Assembly: GCA_016182605.1 (NCBI GenBank)
Contig: JACPGE010000119.1
Span: 51,802-115,801, forward strand
Direction: 5' to 3'
Length of the DNA: 64,000 nt
Source: Candidatus Hydrogenedentota bacterium
GTDB taxonomy: Bacteria; Hydrogenedentota; Hydrogenedentia; Hydrogenedentales; JAEUWI01
This document shows, in pieces, positions 57,501 to 63,862 of the stretch. A program made the position numbers and the translations under genes. The notes beneath the pieces are model-generated. The model had not been told where the DNA came from. It worked only from the letters and a program-made list of their open reading frames with translations, and did no database searches. How positions within the stretch are numbered: position 1 is the first letter of the stretch; each line of letters begins with the position of its first letter.

Positions 57501-60500
57501 TCCGGCCCGGATCCGCTCACCGAGGCGCTCGCGGCGCCCGCAAGCGTCCCCGTCACTTGCACATCGGCCACGGTAAAGGTCGGCGCAACGGTCTCGTTGA
57601 AGTCCACACTGAAGCCAACGAAATTGGCATTGGTGGGCGTGCTGTTGTCCAGCGCAATCACCGCCGTCGGCGGGGCCGCATCGATGGTCAATTCATTCGT
57701 GGTCGCGTCCGCGCCGGCATTCCCTGCGCCATCCGTGGCCGTGACCTGCACATTGAAGATCCCGTTCGCAAGCGTGGTGAGCGAATTGTTGGGCACCGAC
57801 CAGGTTGTGCCGCTGTTCGTGGCCGTGCGGGTCTGTCCACTCACGACGACCTGTATCACCGCGGTGGGATCGTTGATCGTGCCGCTGAGCGGCGGCGTAT
57901 TGTCTCTCGTCGCCAGCGTGTTCACCGTCACCACCGGGGCCACGTTGTCCACGATCAGTTCGTCCTGGGTGGCGTCCTGCCCGATGTTGCCCACATCGTC
58001 CGTGGCGCGGGCCGTAACGTTATAGATTCCGTTCGGCAACTCGCTCAGCGCGTTGTTGGCCAGGCTCCACGTCGTGCCATTGTTCGTGGCGGAAAGCGTC
58101 TGGCCGTTGACCGTAACCTGTATCGTGGCCGCCGCGTCGTTTAGCGAGCCGGACAGCGCCGGCGTCGTATCGCTGGTCGTCAGGGAATTCACGGTGATGA
58201 CCGGCGCCGTAAGGTCGATCTGCAGCTCGGAGGACGTGGGATCGGTTCCCGTGTTGTTGGCCGCGTCCCGCGCCGTCACCGTCACACTGAAGGTGCCTTG
58301 CGCCAGCGGCGCCAGTGTGCCGTCTGGCAGGTTCCAGGTGCCGTTGCCGGCATTCACCGCACTCACCGTCTGTCCGCTGACCACGACCTGAATCGTGGCT
58401 GCGGGATCGGTGACCGTGCCGTTCAGCGAAGGCGTGGAATCGTTCGTCCGCTTGGTGGCCACCGTGAGCGCCGGCGCCACGGTATCAATAACAACTTCAT
58501 TCGTGGTGCTGTCACTGCCGCTGTTGCCGACGCTGTCCGTGGCCGTCACAGAAACATTGTAGGTGCCGTCCGGCAGGGCCGTGAGCTGGCTGCCGTTCAA
58601 GGTCCACGTGACGCCGTTGTTGGTGGCCGTGCGCGTCTGGGCGCCAATGGTCACACTGATGGTGGCTCCCGCATCGTTCACCGTTCCCGCGAGTGTGGGG
58701 GTGCTATCATTGGTCAGCAGAGCGTTCACGCCGGCAACCGGCGCCGTGCCGTCAACAAGCAGTTCGTTCGTGGTGGCGTCGGTGCCCGAATTGCCCACCG
58801 CGTCCGTTGCCGTGGCCTCCACATTGTAGGTGCCGTCAGACAGCGTCAGCAGCGAATTGTCCGCCACGCTCCAGGTCGATCCATTGTTGGTCGCCGTGCG
58901 GGTCTGGCCCGCGACGAGAATGGAAACGGTGGCCGAGGGATCATTGATGGATCCCGAGAGCGCCGGCGTGCGATCGGAGGTCGACACCGCGTTCACGGTG
59001 ATCACCGGGCCGGCCGCGTCAATGGTGAGTTCGTTTGTGGACCCATCGGCGCCGGCGTTGCCAAGCGAATCCGTGGCGGTGGCAATCACGTTGTAGGTGC
59101 CGTCCGCCAGGGCCGTGAGTGCGCCGTCTGCAAGCGTCCAAGTGCCGTTGCCATTATTCACCGCCGCACGAATCTGCCCCGACACCGTAATCTGAATGGT
59201 GGCCGTGGTATCGTTCACCGTGCCGCTGAGCGACGGCGTATTGTCCGCCGTGGATTTCGGGTTCACGCCGATCGTGGGCGGTGTCGTGTCAACGCGCAAC
59301 TCATTGGTCGTCCCGTCAGTGCCTACGTTGCCCGCGCTGTCCGTGGCGCTTGCAACGACATTGTACGTGCCATCCGCCAGCGCGCTAAGGGTACTGCCCG
59401 CAAGACTCCACGTGCCGTTGCCGTTGTTCGCCGCGGCGCGGGTCTGCCCGGCCACCGTTATTGAAACGGTGGAGCTGCTGTCGTTGATCGTGCCGCTCAG
59501 GTTCGGCGTGGTGTCTGTCGTCGCAAGCGTGTTGACCGCGATCGTTGCGGCGCTGTTGTCAATGGTGTAACTCAGCGGAGACGATCCGCCCCCGTAGCTG
59601 TTGCCGGATGCATCGGTCACTGCCGTGCCCACGGTGATGCCGATGGTGCCGCTGGCATTGGGATTCGAGGGCGTTACTGTGACGGTGTAGATGGGGTCCG
59701 CCCCAGTCACGGCAACGGTCGCGCCGCCGGCCAGGCTTCCAGTCACCGTGACGTCTGCCGCGGTAAAGGTGGGCGCAACGGCTTCCGAGAAATCGACGCT
59801 GAAACTGACGGAATCGGCGTTGGTGGGGGAAACATTGTCCAGATTGATCACGGCGGATGGGCCGCCGCCCAGGCCCAGAAAGGAGGCGCTGTTCGAGCCC
59901 ACCGCCACCGCATTGCCCGCGAGATCCACCGGGCCGCTCGTATTGACCACCGCCGTATACGAGGCGCCGTTGGTCATTTCATTCACCGTCACATCGACCT
60001 TCGACGGATCTACCCGGGTTACAGACTGCGCGCTCACCCCGCCATTGCCGCCCAGAAAGGTGTAGAAGGCCGGGTTGATCAGGTTGGTATTGTCCGCCAT
60101 CGGCTCGCTGAACGTGACCCGCACCTTCGTGCTGCTTGCGGGCGCAGCAAGATTCACGGCAGGATTGATGTTGTCCGGCGCGCCCCCTCCCGGTGTGAGC
60201 TTCGCCCAATACGTGCCCCAACGGTTGTTGGTCGTACTGGATTCGGCAAACATCTGAATGGTCCAGAAGGTCTTGTCGTCCGCCGGATCGACAAAGGTAT
60301 TGCTGTAATCGCCCCAGCGCGATTGCGTATATCCGCCTTCACCCGCCTTGTACTGAATCGGAACTTCGAAGGTGCCCGCCGGGCTCGAAGGCGCACGGAA
60401 TGCATAGTAGCACCCCGCGTTCTTAGTGGCCGAGGACCCGGAAAAGCCCATGAAAGCTTCGTTGTCTTTGTTAATCGCAACGCTCGGAAAGTAATAAAAG

Positions 60501-61792
60501 TCCCCGCCTGGATAGGTCGATCCTTCTATGTTTCCCGTCTGGATGGAAGTCGCGGCCGCGGGATTGACTTCCCACCACTTGATCCCCACGTGATTCTGAT
60601 TCAACGCGGGCAGGCCCACGTGCTGGACCGCCCACAGACTCCCGTTGCGGAGCACCGCATTGATAACCCGGTCGTCGTTCGTCGTAATCAAATTGGTCAC
60701 GCTGAGCTGGGGAGCGCCGATCGGCGAATTGTTCCAGGGCGTGGACGTGGGCCGCGCGGAAATAACCGTGAACGCCTCACTGCCCAGGTTCCCCGTAATC
60801 TTGTAAAGACGGAGCAGCCCGTTCCCAAACAGCGCCGGGGAGCTGTTCTGCACTATCCATTGCGTGGATTCGGTCGCGTCGTACGTGATTGCCGGCACGA
60901 GCGTGCCGCCCACGCTCGTCGATTGAATGCGCGTGAAGGTTACGGCGCCCCCATCCAGCGCGGTTGCCTTGTTTATCGCGAGAATGTTGATGCCCACGAA
61001 ATTAAATGGCGATGCCGTATAGAATATATTGTAGCTGAGCGTAATCCAGTCTTTGGTGAACCCCATGTTCGGGTAGTCCGCCCAGATCGAAGAGGTCGCC
61101 GTGCTTATCGACGGCGTAAACTGGAAATAGAACCAGTTCCCCGTCGGATCATCCGTTTCCGACACGGCAAACACCATCTTCGACGACGCGCTCCGGGGCT
61201 GGGCACAGGCAACGAAGTAAAAGCGCCCGGTCGACGGATCGAAGATGGCCTTCGGGTCAAATATCGAAAGACTGCCCAGCGGCGACCAAAACGTGTTCAG
61301 AGTCACCGTACTGATCACCGTCCCGTCTTTCGACTGAATCCGGACGCGATCGTTCAACGTCACCATCAGATGGTTCGGGCCCACGGCGCCGTTGGGATCG
61401 GGGGGCACAATCGAACCGGTCAGGATCCCAGGAAACGCTGCTGTAGGGGCCGGACTCTTAACAATCGCCTTGGTCTCTGCCGCACTGGATTTAGGAACGG
61501 ACTCTGGTGGCAGCAGCATGCCGGGAAGCTGGTGCGCCACCCGTGGCGGGGGAGTATACGGCACGATGAGGGGCACATCGTCGATGCCTGCGGCCTTCAT
61601 GGCCTTCTCGCGGGCTATGAGCGAATCAAAACTTGCCTTGACCGCCATGGCCTGTTGCTTCTCCAACTCCAGGTCGGGCACGTCTTCCGATATGGATTGG
61701 GCAAAGAGCAATGTGCCGGAGAGCAGACTTCCGGCCATGTAGACTCCCCACAACAAAAACAATCGTTTCCACGCAAAAAAACGATCAATCAT
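45503..61792 (-). CDS. Giant secreted Ig-repeat protein with propeller, DNRLRE, cadherin-like and TSP3 domains
   Basis: One uninterrupted frame of 5429 residues. A signal peptide (about 1-31) leads into a propeller-like domain (about 105-545; GAVGPNHLMVTLNDRV, WADYPNMGFTKDW). A Big_5-like Ig comes next, then 22 Ig repeats of about 88 residues and 10 of about 95-100 (about 641-3673). Three further Ig repeats precede a DNRLRE domain (about 3983-4185; LLAFDVTEGVP). Putative Ig and cadherin-like domains run to about 4865, then Ca-binding TSP3 repeats (DADNDGLTN, DSDDDGVSD), a BACON-like domain, FnIII and a C-terminal domain. The tail is NGGDLLLYAIVLAGLAWVAR followed by RRTRG, a sorting-signal-like TM with basic end. 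Probably a long adhesin or matrix protein. Confidence 0.9.
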   Translation of the reverse strand: MIDRFFAWKRLFLLWGVYMAGSLLSGTLLFAQSISEDVPDLELEKQQAMAVKASFDSLIAREKAMKAAGIDDVPLIVPYTPPPRVAHQLPGMLLPPESVPKSSAAETKAIVKSPAPTAAFPGILTGSIVPPDPNGAVGPNHLMVTLNDRVRIQSKDGTVISTVTLNTFWSPLGSLSIFDPKAIFDPSTGRFYFVACAQPRSASSKMVFAVSETDDPTGNWFYFQFTPSISTATSSIWADYPNMGFTKDWITLSYNIFYTASPFNFVGINILAINKATALDGGAVTFTRIQSTSVGGTLVPAITYDATESTQWIVQNSSPALFGNGLLRLYKITGNLGSEAFTVISARPTSTPWNNSPIGAPQLSVTNLITTNDDRVINAVLRNGSLWAVQHVGLPALNQNHVGIKWWEVNPAAATSIQTGNIEGSTYPGGDFYYFPSVAINKDNEAFMGFSGSSATKNAGCYYAFRAPSSPAGTFEVPIQYKAGEGGYTQSRWGDYSNTFVDPADDKTFWTIQMFAESSTTNNRWGTYWAKLTPGGGAPDNINPAVNLAAPASSTKVRVTFSEPMADNTNLINPAFYTFLGGNGGVSAQSVTRVDPSKVDVTVNEMTNGASYTAVVNTSGPVDLAGNAVAVGSNSASFLGLGGGPSAVINLDNVSPTNADSVSFSVDFSEAVAPTFTAADVTVTGSLAGGATVAVTGADPIYTVTVTPSNPNASGTIGITVGTAVTDASGNSYGGGSSPLSYTIDNSAATIAVNTLATTDTTPNLSGTINDSSSTVSITVAGQTRAAANNGNGTWSLAGSTLSALADGTYNVVASATDSAGNVGTDGTTNELRVDTTPPTIGVNPKSTADNTPSLSGTVNDTTATIQITVSGQIRAAVNNGNGTWTLADGALTALADGTYNVIATATDSLGNAGADGSTNELTIDAAGPVITVNAVSTSDRTPALSGSINDPSATVSILVAGQTRTATNNGSTWSVADNSLLTLSDGTYNVEATATDAVGNSGTDATTNELLVDGTAPVAGVNALLTNDSTPTLAGTVNDAGATISVTIGAQTRTATNNGVTWTLNGSQLTALPDGTYNVSVTATDSVGNSGSDSTTNEVVIDTVAPALTVATKRTNDSTPSLNGTVTDPAATIQVVVSGQTVSAVNAGNGTWNLPDGTLAPLAQGTFSVTVTARDAANNTGTDPTSSELQIDLTAPVITVNSLTTSDTTPALSGSLNDAAATIQVTVNGQTLSATNNGTTWSLANNALSELPNGIYNVTARATDDVGNIGQDATQDELIVDNVAPVVTVNTLATRDNTPPLSGTINDPTAVIQVVVSGQTRTATNSGTTWSVPNNSLTTLANGIFNVQVTATDGAGNAGADATTNELTIDAAPPTAVIALDNSTPTNANFVGFSVDFNETVAPTFTVADVQVTGTLAGAASASVSGSGPDYTVTVTPTNPNADGTIGINVIGSGVRDVLGNVFGGASSPQSYTIDNTAPTVTVNSLVTNDTTPALSGTVNDATATIQVVVGGQTRAAVNNGATWSLADNSLNALSNGTFNVQVTATDGSGNVGSDATASELTVDAVPLTVVLSLLDPVNTNLNSVRFGAAFNKSVGSTFTAADVTVGSPFATAGVAISGSGAAYTVTVTPSNANTNGVLGITLGTAVNDAAGNTLAQTPSSNYTIDNTAPTVGVTTLSTSDSTPALSGTVNDATAAISVTVGSQTHTATNNGATWTLANDVLSALADGTYNVAATATDAAGNVGADATSNELRVDTTAPTAAIALDNPTPTNANAVAFSVDFSESVGGTFTSADVTVTGAFAGAPVAVTGSNPNFTVTVTPANPNADGALGISVGAAITDSVGNAFAGGSSPASYTLDNTAPTVTVTALSTSDSSPALSGTINDPAATVSVNVNGQINAATNNGSTWTLAGGALTALPDATYDVQVTATDTVGNAGSDATANELVIDSALPIVTVNALRTSDNTPALTGTINDAAATITVTVDGQVNVATNNGATWTLADNTLTALPDGTYNVAVSAEDVLNNIGTDNSTNELIVDTVAPTATITRQNPAVTNFNAVAYSVQFSESVGTSFTGADVTPSGVAAAVAVTGTDPNYTVTLTPGNPNANGAIGMAIGTSVTDLAGNAFAGATAADYTLDNTAPAVTVNTLSTNDATPALSGTVNDATATITVTVDGQVRTATNNGATWSLANNTLTTLANGTYNVAVAAVDPAGNSGSDATSGELVVNTIPLTAAITLTGANPTSADSLTFGVLFNKSANNTFTNADITVTGALAAGATSAVSGSGATFTVTVTPASPTADGTIGISIGTGVSDVFGNTLAVTPSPSSYTLDNVAPTAVIALDDSSPTNLDTVSFSVNFSKNVAPTFTGSDITLGGTLAAGATVGLTGSDPNYTVSVTPSSGSADGTLSINVGTAVQDAVGNSFAGGSSAAYSIDNTAPAVTVTPLITTDNTPALTGTIDDTAASVQILVGGQTIVAANNGNGTWTLADNALAALANGEYNVTVTATDAVGNTSTDATTGELRVDTVAPTAVIAAVSPLNTNLDAIVFSVDFSEPVSPTFGSGDITVTGAALSPATTVNVDVSGTDPNYLVTLTPADPNASSGNVNIQVGVTVTDPAGNAFAGGTAPAPINLDNVAPGVTVTALSTNDNTPQLTGTVDDVSATVTVSVGGQLNLSATIDNLTNTWTLPNGALSALSDGTYDVTATATDAAGNSSTDGTANELTIDATAPVVTVAVLETNDSTPSLTGTVTDDSTTVLSVQVAGQTIAAINNGNGTWTAAPAAIGDGVYDVGVTATDAFGNVGADATTNELRVDSVPLTAAVSLAGVQVTNADAVAFGVLFNKSVGASFTSGDLTLTGTLAGGVVPGGVALTGSGASYTVTLTPTSANANGTLGIAIGAGIQDAAGNTLSGSPVSDLYTIDNSAPVVTVAALQTRDSTPPLMGTVNDATAVISVSVGGQTLSATNAGASWIIGDGALSALADGTYNVQVTATDAAGNSGTDGTTGELFIDTGAPTATLNTLSTSDSSPALTGSIDDPAASLTVTVSGQTINAAIAGNAWSTADNALNPLADADYDVTLTATDTLGNTRQNIFGSALTVNTTGAMVMVDFLVTNDTTPDITGTVDDAAATVSVTVAGQTAEADNLGNGRWELPGGAFTPLAEGVYDVAVTVTDANNNVDSDSTIDELTIDTTPPVVGVNNQGSNQASPAVVGTVDDPDATVLVTINEETLGAVNGSDGTWTLVAGVLAPLAEGQYEVQATATDAAGNIGSDTTTNELSIDFSVPLITVNTLTTGDTTPPLSGSISDTSSTIFVSVGGQALPAVNNGDGTWTLPDNALTPLAEDVYNVNAVATDGAGNTGADETDNELTIDTSAPAVTVAAQTTTDTTPPLNGTVTDGAASISITVSGQTRAAVNNGNGTWTLPDNSLSPLDQGAYDVEARVTDFVGNMGLDVTANELVVDISVPVVTIDTVVATDNSPPLSGTVDKVDAVVQVNVGDQTVNAVNGGEGIWTLADNVLQPLADGVYDVRVTATKGNTGTDNTINELTIDTVSPQLSIGAPSANTTRSQPVSFTLNYTGVTEINLTVDDILLFSEFDPEILITYGEKLEHTPDISGTVMGDVTITGTGLQSRVVTISNIVGDGLMGIAVAAGTAHDIAGNPAPDALAETLVKVDNTAPEVRNLNLVSDRVFNVIFSERVSTAALNPANYTLSGTGRGNLAAQPDSVQLLENATYQISWNSGELLSPGTVTITAANLFDLAGNPLGDINSASALLEGVGERPFITNVAVTGSRAIEVTYSEPMGNGVTTAANYTLAGTGLGSLPASPSNVTLNGTNVYNLTFSAGEMRRGGNITVTVQNAFDLAGNNMGTPNNGTAINVQQGTGPSVSQVQVQDTTHVDVIFSEAMGPAAIAPQNYTISGDGVGTFADRPDAVTEVQPNRFRLAWNSGDMRNGGDITITASGVADVAGNPIGTQNAGTAEGAAVGIIQTFLAPAIKDNTLYETPDGSVSNGIGPHLYTGQNAGGILRRGLLAFDVTEGVPAGSEIVEVNLHLSTSTGAGGAQAISLYHLQQNWGEGLSDASASGDDGAAPEAGDATWIHSFFDSELWVNPGGDTAPDPVATAMVNETGRYTWSSPEMIDDVSEWLNDPAQNFGWLLGGNETDPDSVKRFDSRENGTIENRPELEVLFVAEGLVFTPILSGIGDRDTEENALFSIELSATDPTEDGVVFSVDASDLPPVNNAFLSDAGDGAAMFTWQPRFGDEGAYTLTFRVANATSPALIDEETITVTVANRNAVPDLSVPPAQSVMEGSPLNFNLFANDADLPDTLSFGMENAPQGATVNAQTGAFSWTPGYEQAGVYEVTFTVTDDGVPPESDTGTVTITVVNLNRAPSVVPIGNQSVAELETLTFSVQGQDPDLTDTFRYSALNLPPGATFSPIIGLFSWAPTFTQQGDYTVTFTVFDSSIPSLSAFEVITITVADVNNAPSTVFLAPATIAEDAPLNTQVGVLTNDDPDASDRATYALVAGDGSQDNSLFFVENDRLRLAAPLNFEQRSLYQVRVRTTDGFNISAENAFTITLTNANDKPTALQIDSTSILENSAIGTDVGTFTTTDEDTADVHTYTFVNPPADLPFAIAGNKLQVATPINHEIRNVYNFQVMSDDGHEGAVTALFTINALDANDPPAGIMTSAGEFAENLPVRTVVATLAALDDDRNDTHGFSLVAGAGDDDNDGFIIENGQLLTLRPFNFEAGDTAEARIRVTDSANASFEQAFVFNVINRNDVPAAVNISNNFVPLEFPAGTAVGTFSTVDEDATDTYVYTLVSGAGDTHNASFTINGSVLLTAVEFPASASGPRSIRVQSRDALGAIVQQAIALTVADDDTDDDGLSDRWELGNFGNLNSAPGDDADNDGLTNLREFQLQTNPNAPDSDDDGVSDMDETSVGSDPVNDQQTPPVLTVSSETLAIGGEGGSREIAIMNAGASALNWSAAILSGDFLSISSATAGIGDGSITVLIEENLAQTARTGTVRIADARAARSPLVITVNQSGCTLPGVAGNVTASDGGEIAGITITWTEADDAGAYEVYRNISNDFASATRIATVETLSYLDTAVPDLPEDVAAGCFAEASTAAIYYWIRAVNDCGAGAASEPDVGTPGGLKRALLQVYENALPASRDESGRRILVPDSVLALRLHHQDGIDPATVWGEVSAPGYTSGVVRWAPAGDYGQDGWVLHESGYLWVPGEEVQFRAGALTLLGEAVLSGEIHFFVADAPLEAGKSGVESAAELRATLTEAARGLPPLAGASAESYALVPDAVYEAPRRVWLPVPAGVDAATLYPWYYYATDSGHEAWYPASAVSGWLVPDSMEILEEDGQTYYGMLVNHGGTMQLATLAEFRLKTDGASALPMHASSWRNGGDLLLYAIVLAGLAWVARLRRTRGATK
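50775..59870 (-). repeat. 9-kb tandem Ig-domain repeat array inside the giant gene
   Basis: 22 units marked by a DxTPxLxGT motif and DGTYNV, and 10 marked by TNxDxVxFSVDFSE and an IDNTAP end. The types are clustered, not strictly alternating: seven of the first kind run head-to-tail after the first of the second kind. Units differ at many positions, so this is an old array, but local stretches are near-identical. Confidence 0.85.
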
Positions 61793-61916
61793 GCAAAACT
61801 ACCCTCTGACCATCGTATACAGCAAGCGTCCCGTTTATCGAAAGCGTACACCACTCCCGATGGCAGTCGTGAATCAGCCCCGGTGGCTTGGCCCGGGTTT
61901 TCGTGAACTTCCTACA

Positions 61917-61945
61917 ATTGTAACAGATTTTCCCCATTTTGTTTA
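61917..61945 (-). promoter_or_regulatory. Candidate sigma70-type promoter for the giant gene
   Basis: Minus strand: TAAACA (61945-61940), 17-base spacer, TACAAT (61922-61917), about 118 bases before the giant gene's ATG. The -35 is weak (4 of 6). Confidence 0.4.
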
Positions 61946-62400
61946 GCTTTTATCTCGCCCAGCCTCATTCTTGCTCCATTCCTGCCCACCTTACGCTTAA
62001 TCCGGATAAATCACGGGCGCCATGCATTGCTTCCGTAACTCCTTCTTAGACCCACAATGGCCACTACAAGCACGGCGGTATCGCCAGACAGCCCATGATT
62101 TAGCCTGCCCGGTGAACACGCCAGCACCATCGTCACGTTGCCGAATCTGGTCTGCGTCACGGCTAGGGCCTGCCCTGGAAGGGTGCCGGGGCGGCCTAAT
62201 CAGCCATGGACTCCGGCTCGGAGCAAGCGGGCTCCAGTTCGGGATAAGCACCCTTTAATTTTATGCCGGCAGAATTTTTTGTTATTCAATACTTGTCATT
62301 TTACACCTGAAGATGAAATTTCGAGATTCTGCGGGGTATGCGCTTTTGCATCGACAATTTCTCTTTTTCTACACTTTGGTCTTTATCTATGTTGAAGAGA

Positions 62401-62448
62401 ATCCGCTCCACAGGCGCTGCCGAAGCTGTTGCTTCGCACAGAGCGGAT
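62401..62448. repeat. Nested hairpin element of unknown role
   Basis: Outer 8-bp arms ATCCGCTC (62401-62408) and GAGCGGAT (62441-62448) enclose an inner 6-bp hairpin, CGAAGC-TGTT-GCTTCG (62421-62436). It sits in AT-rich DNA far from either flanking gene. It could be an RNA element, a terminator-like structure, or a protein-binding site. It matches no riboswitch I recognise. Confidence 0.45.
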
Positions 62449-62657
62449 ATTAACTCAATATATACCAATATTTTGCGCAATATTTACCCGGATTCTGGAG
62501 TCTGAAAATCTACCCCGATGCCCTCTCCCAATCGGCCCAAGCCAGGGGGCAATCCTACAGAACCGAAACAATGCAGGAATCACCCCCCTCGAAACGGTCG
62601 GTCTTTATTTGTCGACTAGGCACTAATGAGTCATGATTGAATTATTTATTTTCACTA

Positions 62658-62686
62658 TTGACAACCTGTTCAATTGCAACTACTAT
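62658..62686 (+). promoter_or_regulatory. Sigma70-type promoter upstream of the PEP-CTERM gene
   Basis: Perfect TTGACA (62658-62663), 17-base spacer, TACTAT (62681-62686). Transcription from here would cross the sigma54 element and give a leader of about 226 bases. Confidence 0.5.
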
Positions 62687-62713
62687 CCACCGGAGCATCA
62701 TAGTTATTCATTT

Positions 62714-62763
62714 GTGCGCATTTCAGGTCTAATTTGCCGCTAATACACCGATAAGTGCGCATT
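62714..62763 (+). promoter_or_regulatory. Direct repeat, candidate activator binding sites
   Basis: GTGCGCATT occurs at 62714-62722 and 62755-62763, 41 bases apart (about four helical turns). Each contains the palindromic core TGCGCA. They lie 21 and 62 bases upstream of the sigma54 -24 element, where an enhancer-binding protein could act. Confidence 0.4.
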
Positions 62764-62781
62764 CTATAAGCAAAAACATGC

Positions 62782-62798
62782 TTGGCACGTATCCTGCT
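62782..62798 (+). promoter_or_regulatory. Sigma54 (-24/-12) promoter of the PEP-CTERM gene
   Basis: TTGGCACGTATCCTGCT; 10 of 11 consensus bases of TGGCACG-N4-TTGC match and the GG (62784-62785) and GC (62796-62797) are exactly 10 bases apart. Predicted start near 62809, giving a 110-base leader before the ATG at 62919. Confidence 0.8.
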
Positions 62799-62918
62799 TG
62801 TAATGAGCCGCCGGTGAATGCAAGTGATGAAGGAATCGTTCCGGTGTGAACCCAGTCCTTCACGACCGGAACGTTTGTATAGCCGAGAGCCATAACAACT
62901 GAAACGAGGAGGAAGAAA

Positions 62919-63785
62919 ATGTTAATCAAAGGTATAGCCCGCACAGTCGCTTTCGCAGGATGCGCCGCTTGGTCACTTACCGCAGGGGCTGTCACGACCG
63001 ACGGCAACTGGAGTGACTGGTTCGCATGGTCCGGCGGTGGTGCTCCGGTAGGCGCGGGCAACAACGCCACCGCCGGTGGCAACAACTGGAATGGCAATGG
63101 CCCGGATCTGTTTGCGCCGGGCGTGGTCTACCAGCCGGTTGCCGATGGCACCTTCCCCGGCAGCGGTGGCCAGGATTATGATATCGAAGCAGTCATGCTG
63201 TTTTTTGACGACAACACCAACCGCCTGCACTTCGGTATGGTGACCGGTTTCAACCCGGCCGGTTCCTTCGGCGGGGGTGGACCTCACTACGCTGGCGATG
63301 TGTTCTTCGGTCTGGGCGGCGGCGTGCCCTCCGATTTGGCCGTCACCGTCGGCACCGAAAACACCGTTGCAAATGACAATGGCGCCCGTTTCGCCCAGCT
63401 CTTCGGTAACACCGGCTGGACGACGACCGATCCCAATGTCGCCGCAAACGTTCCCTTCGCCACGCCTTACCGCGTGAACGAAGATGCCGGCGGCGTGCTT
63501 GACCTCACGGCAGCCCGTGGCCTTCAGGTTAACTGGGGCACCAACGTCAACGGTTCGACCGAGCACAACTTCCTGGAAATCTCCTTCCTGCTCGATGCGC
63601 TGGAAGTGGAAGCCGTCACCGGTGACCAGGGCGGCGTATCCCTTCACTGGACGATGCTCTGCGGTAACGACGTGGTCGATTTCGCAACTGAAGAACCCCT
63701 TGCGCCGCTTCCCGAACCGGCTACCATCGCCCTCTTCGGCATGGGTCTGGTCGGCGTGGTCCTGCGCAAGCGCTTCGTAGCCTAA
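62919..63785 (+). CDS. PEP-CTERM sorting-domain protein
   Basis: Protein of 288 residues. A signal peptide (about 1-24, ending LTAGA) is followed by a Gly/Asn-rich beta-type domain with DGNWSDWFAW. The C-terminus is a classic PEP-CTERM tail: PLPEPATIALFGMGLVGVV then RKRF (PEP motif, TM helix, basic end). An exosortase should cleave near Pro-Glu-Pro and release the protein to the surface or EPS. The ATG has a strong GAGGAGG. Paired with its sigma54 promoter, this fits the known link between sigma54 control, EPS loci and PEP-CTERM proteins. The passenger domain's function is unknown. Confidence 0.92.
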   Translation: MLIKGIARTVAFAGCAAWSLTAGAVTTDGNWSDWFAWSGGGAPVGAGNNATAGGNNWNGNGPDLFAPGVVYQPVADGTFPGSGGQDYDIEAVMLFFDDNTNRLHFGMVTGFNPAGSFGGGGPHYAGDVFFGLGGGVPSDLAVTVGTENTVANDNGARFAQLFGNTGWTTTDPNVAANVPFATPYRVNEDAGGVLDLTAARGLQVNWGTNVNGSTEHNFLEISFLLDALEVEAVTGDQGGVSLHWTMLCGNDVVDFATEEPLAPLPEPATIALFGMGLVGVVLRKRFVA

Positions 63786-63820
63786 TCCCCCCCTTCTTCT
63801 AATCCTGCACACACACACAT

Positions 63821-63860
63821 GGCAGGCAGTGGCCCCCAAGCCACTGCCTGCCTCTCTTTA
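63821..63860 (+). terminator. Rho-independent terminator of the PEP-CTERM gene
   Basis: Perfect 13-bp stem (GGCAGGCAGTGGC at 63821-63833 and its complement at 63840-63852), 6-base loop CCCCAA, then a pyrimidine-rich TCTCTTTA. It is preceded by a short CA repeat (63809-63819). Confidence 0.9.
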
Positions 63861-63862
63861 TG

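Larger units (their letters stand above)
61793..62918. other. Long non-coding regulatory region
   Basis: 1126 bases between the divergent giant-protein and PEP-CTERM genes; AT content rises from about 62250 onward. It holds a candidate promoter for the giant gene (61917-61945), a nested hairpin (62401-62448), a sigma70-like promoter (62658-62686), a 9-bp direct repeat (62714, 62755) and a sigma54 promoter (62782-62798). Short frames at 61997-62395 show no protein-like character. Confidence 0.6.

Noticed and set aside
50082..59570. Regularly spaced DNA repeats that could suggest a CRISPR or satellite array
   Set aside because: The period is about 265-300 bp and the units encode Ig domains in one open frame; there are no short direct repeats with unique spacers.
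61997..62395. Short frames in the non-coding region, possibly remnants of a gene
   Set aside because: No recognisable domain, no ribosome sites and conflicting frames; nothing supports a gene.
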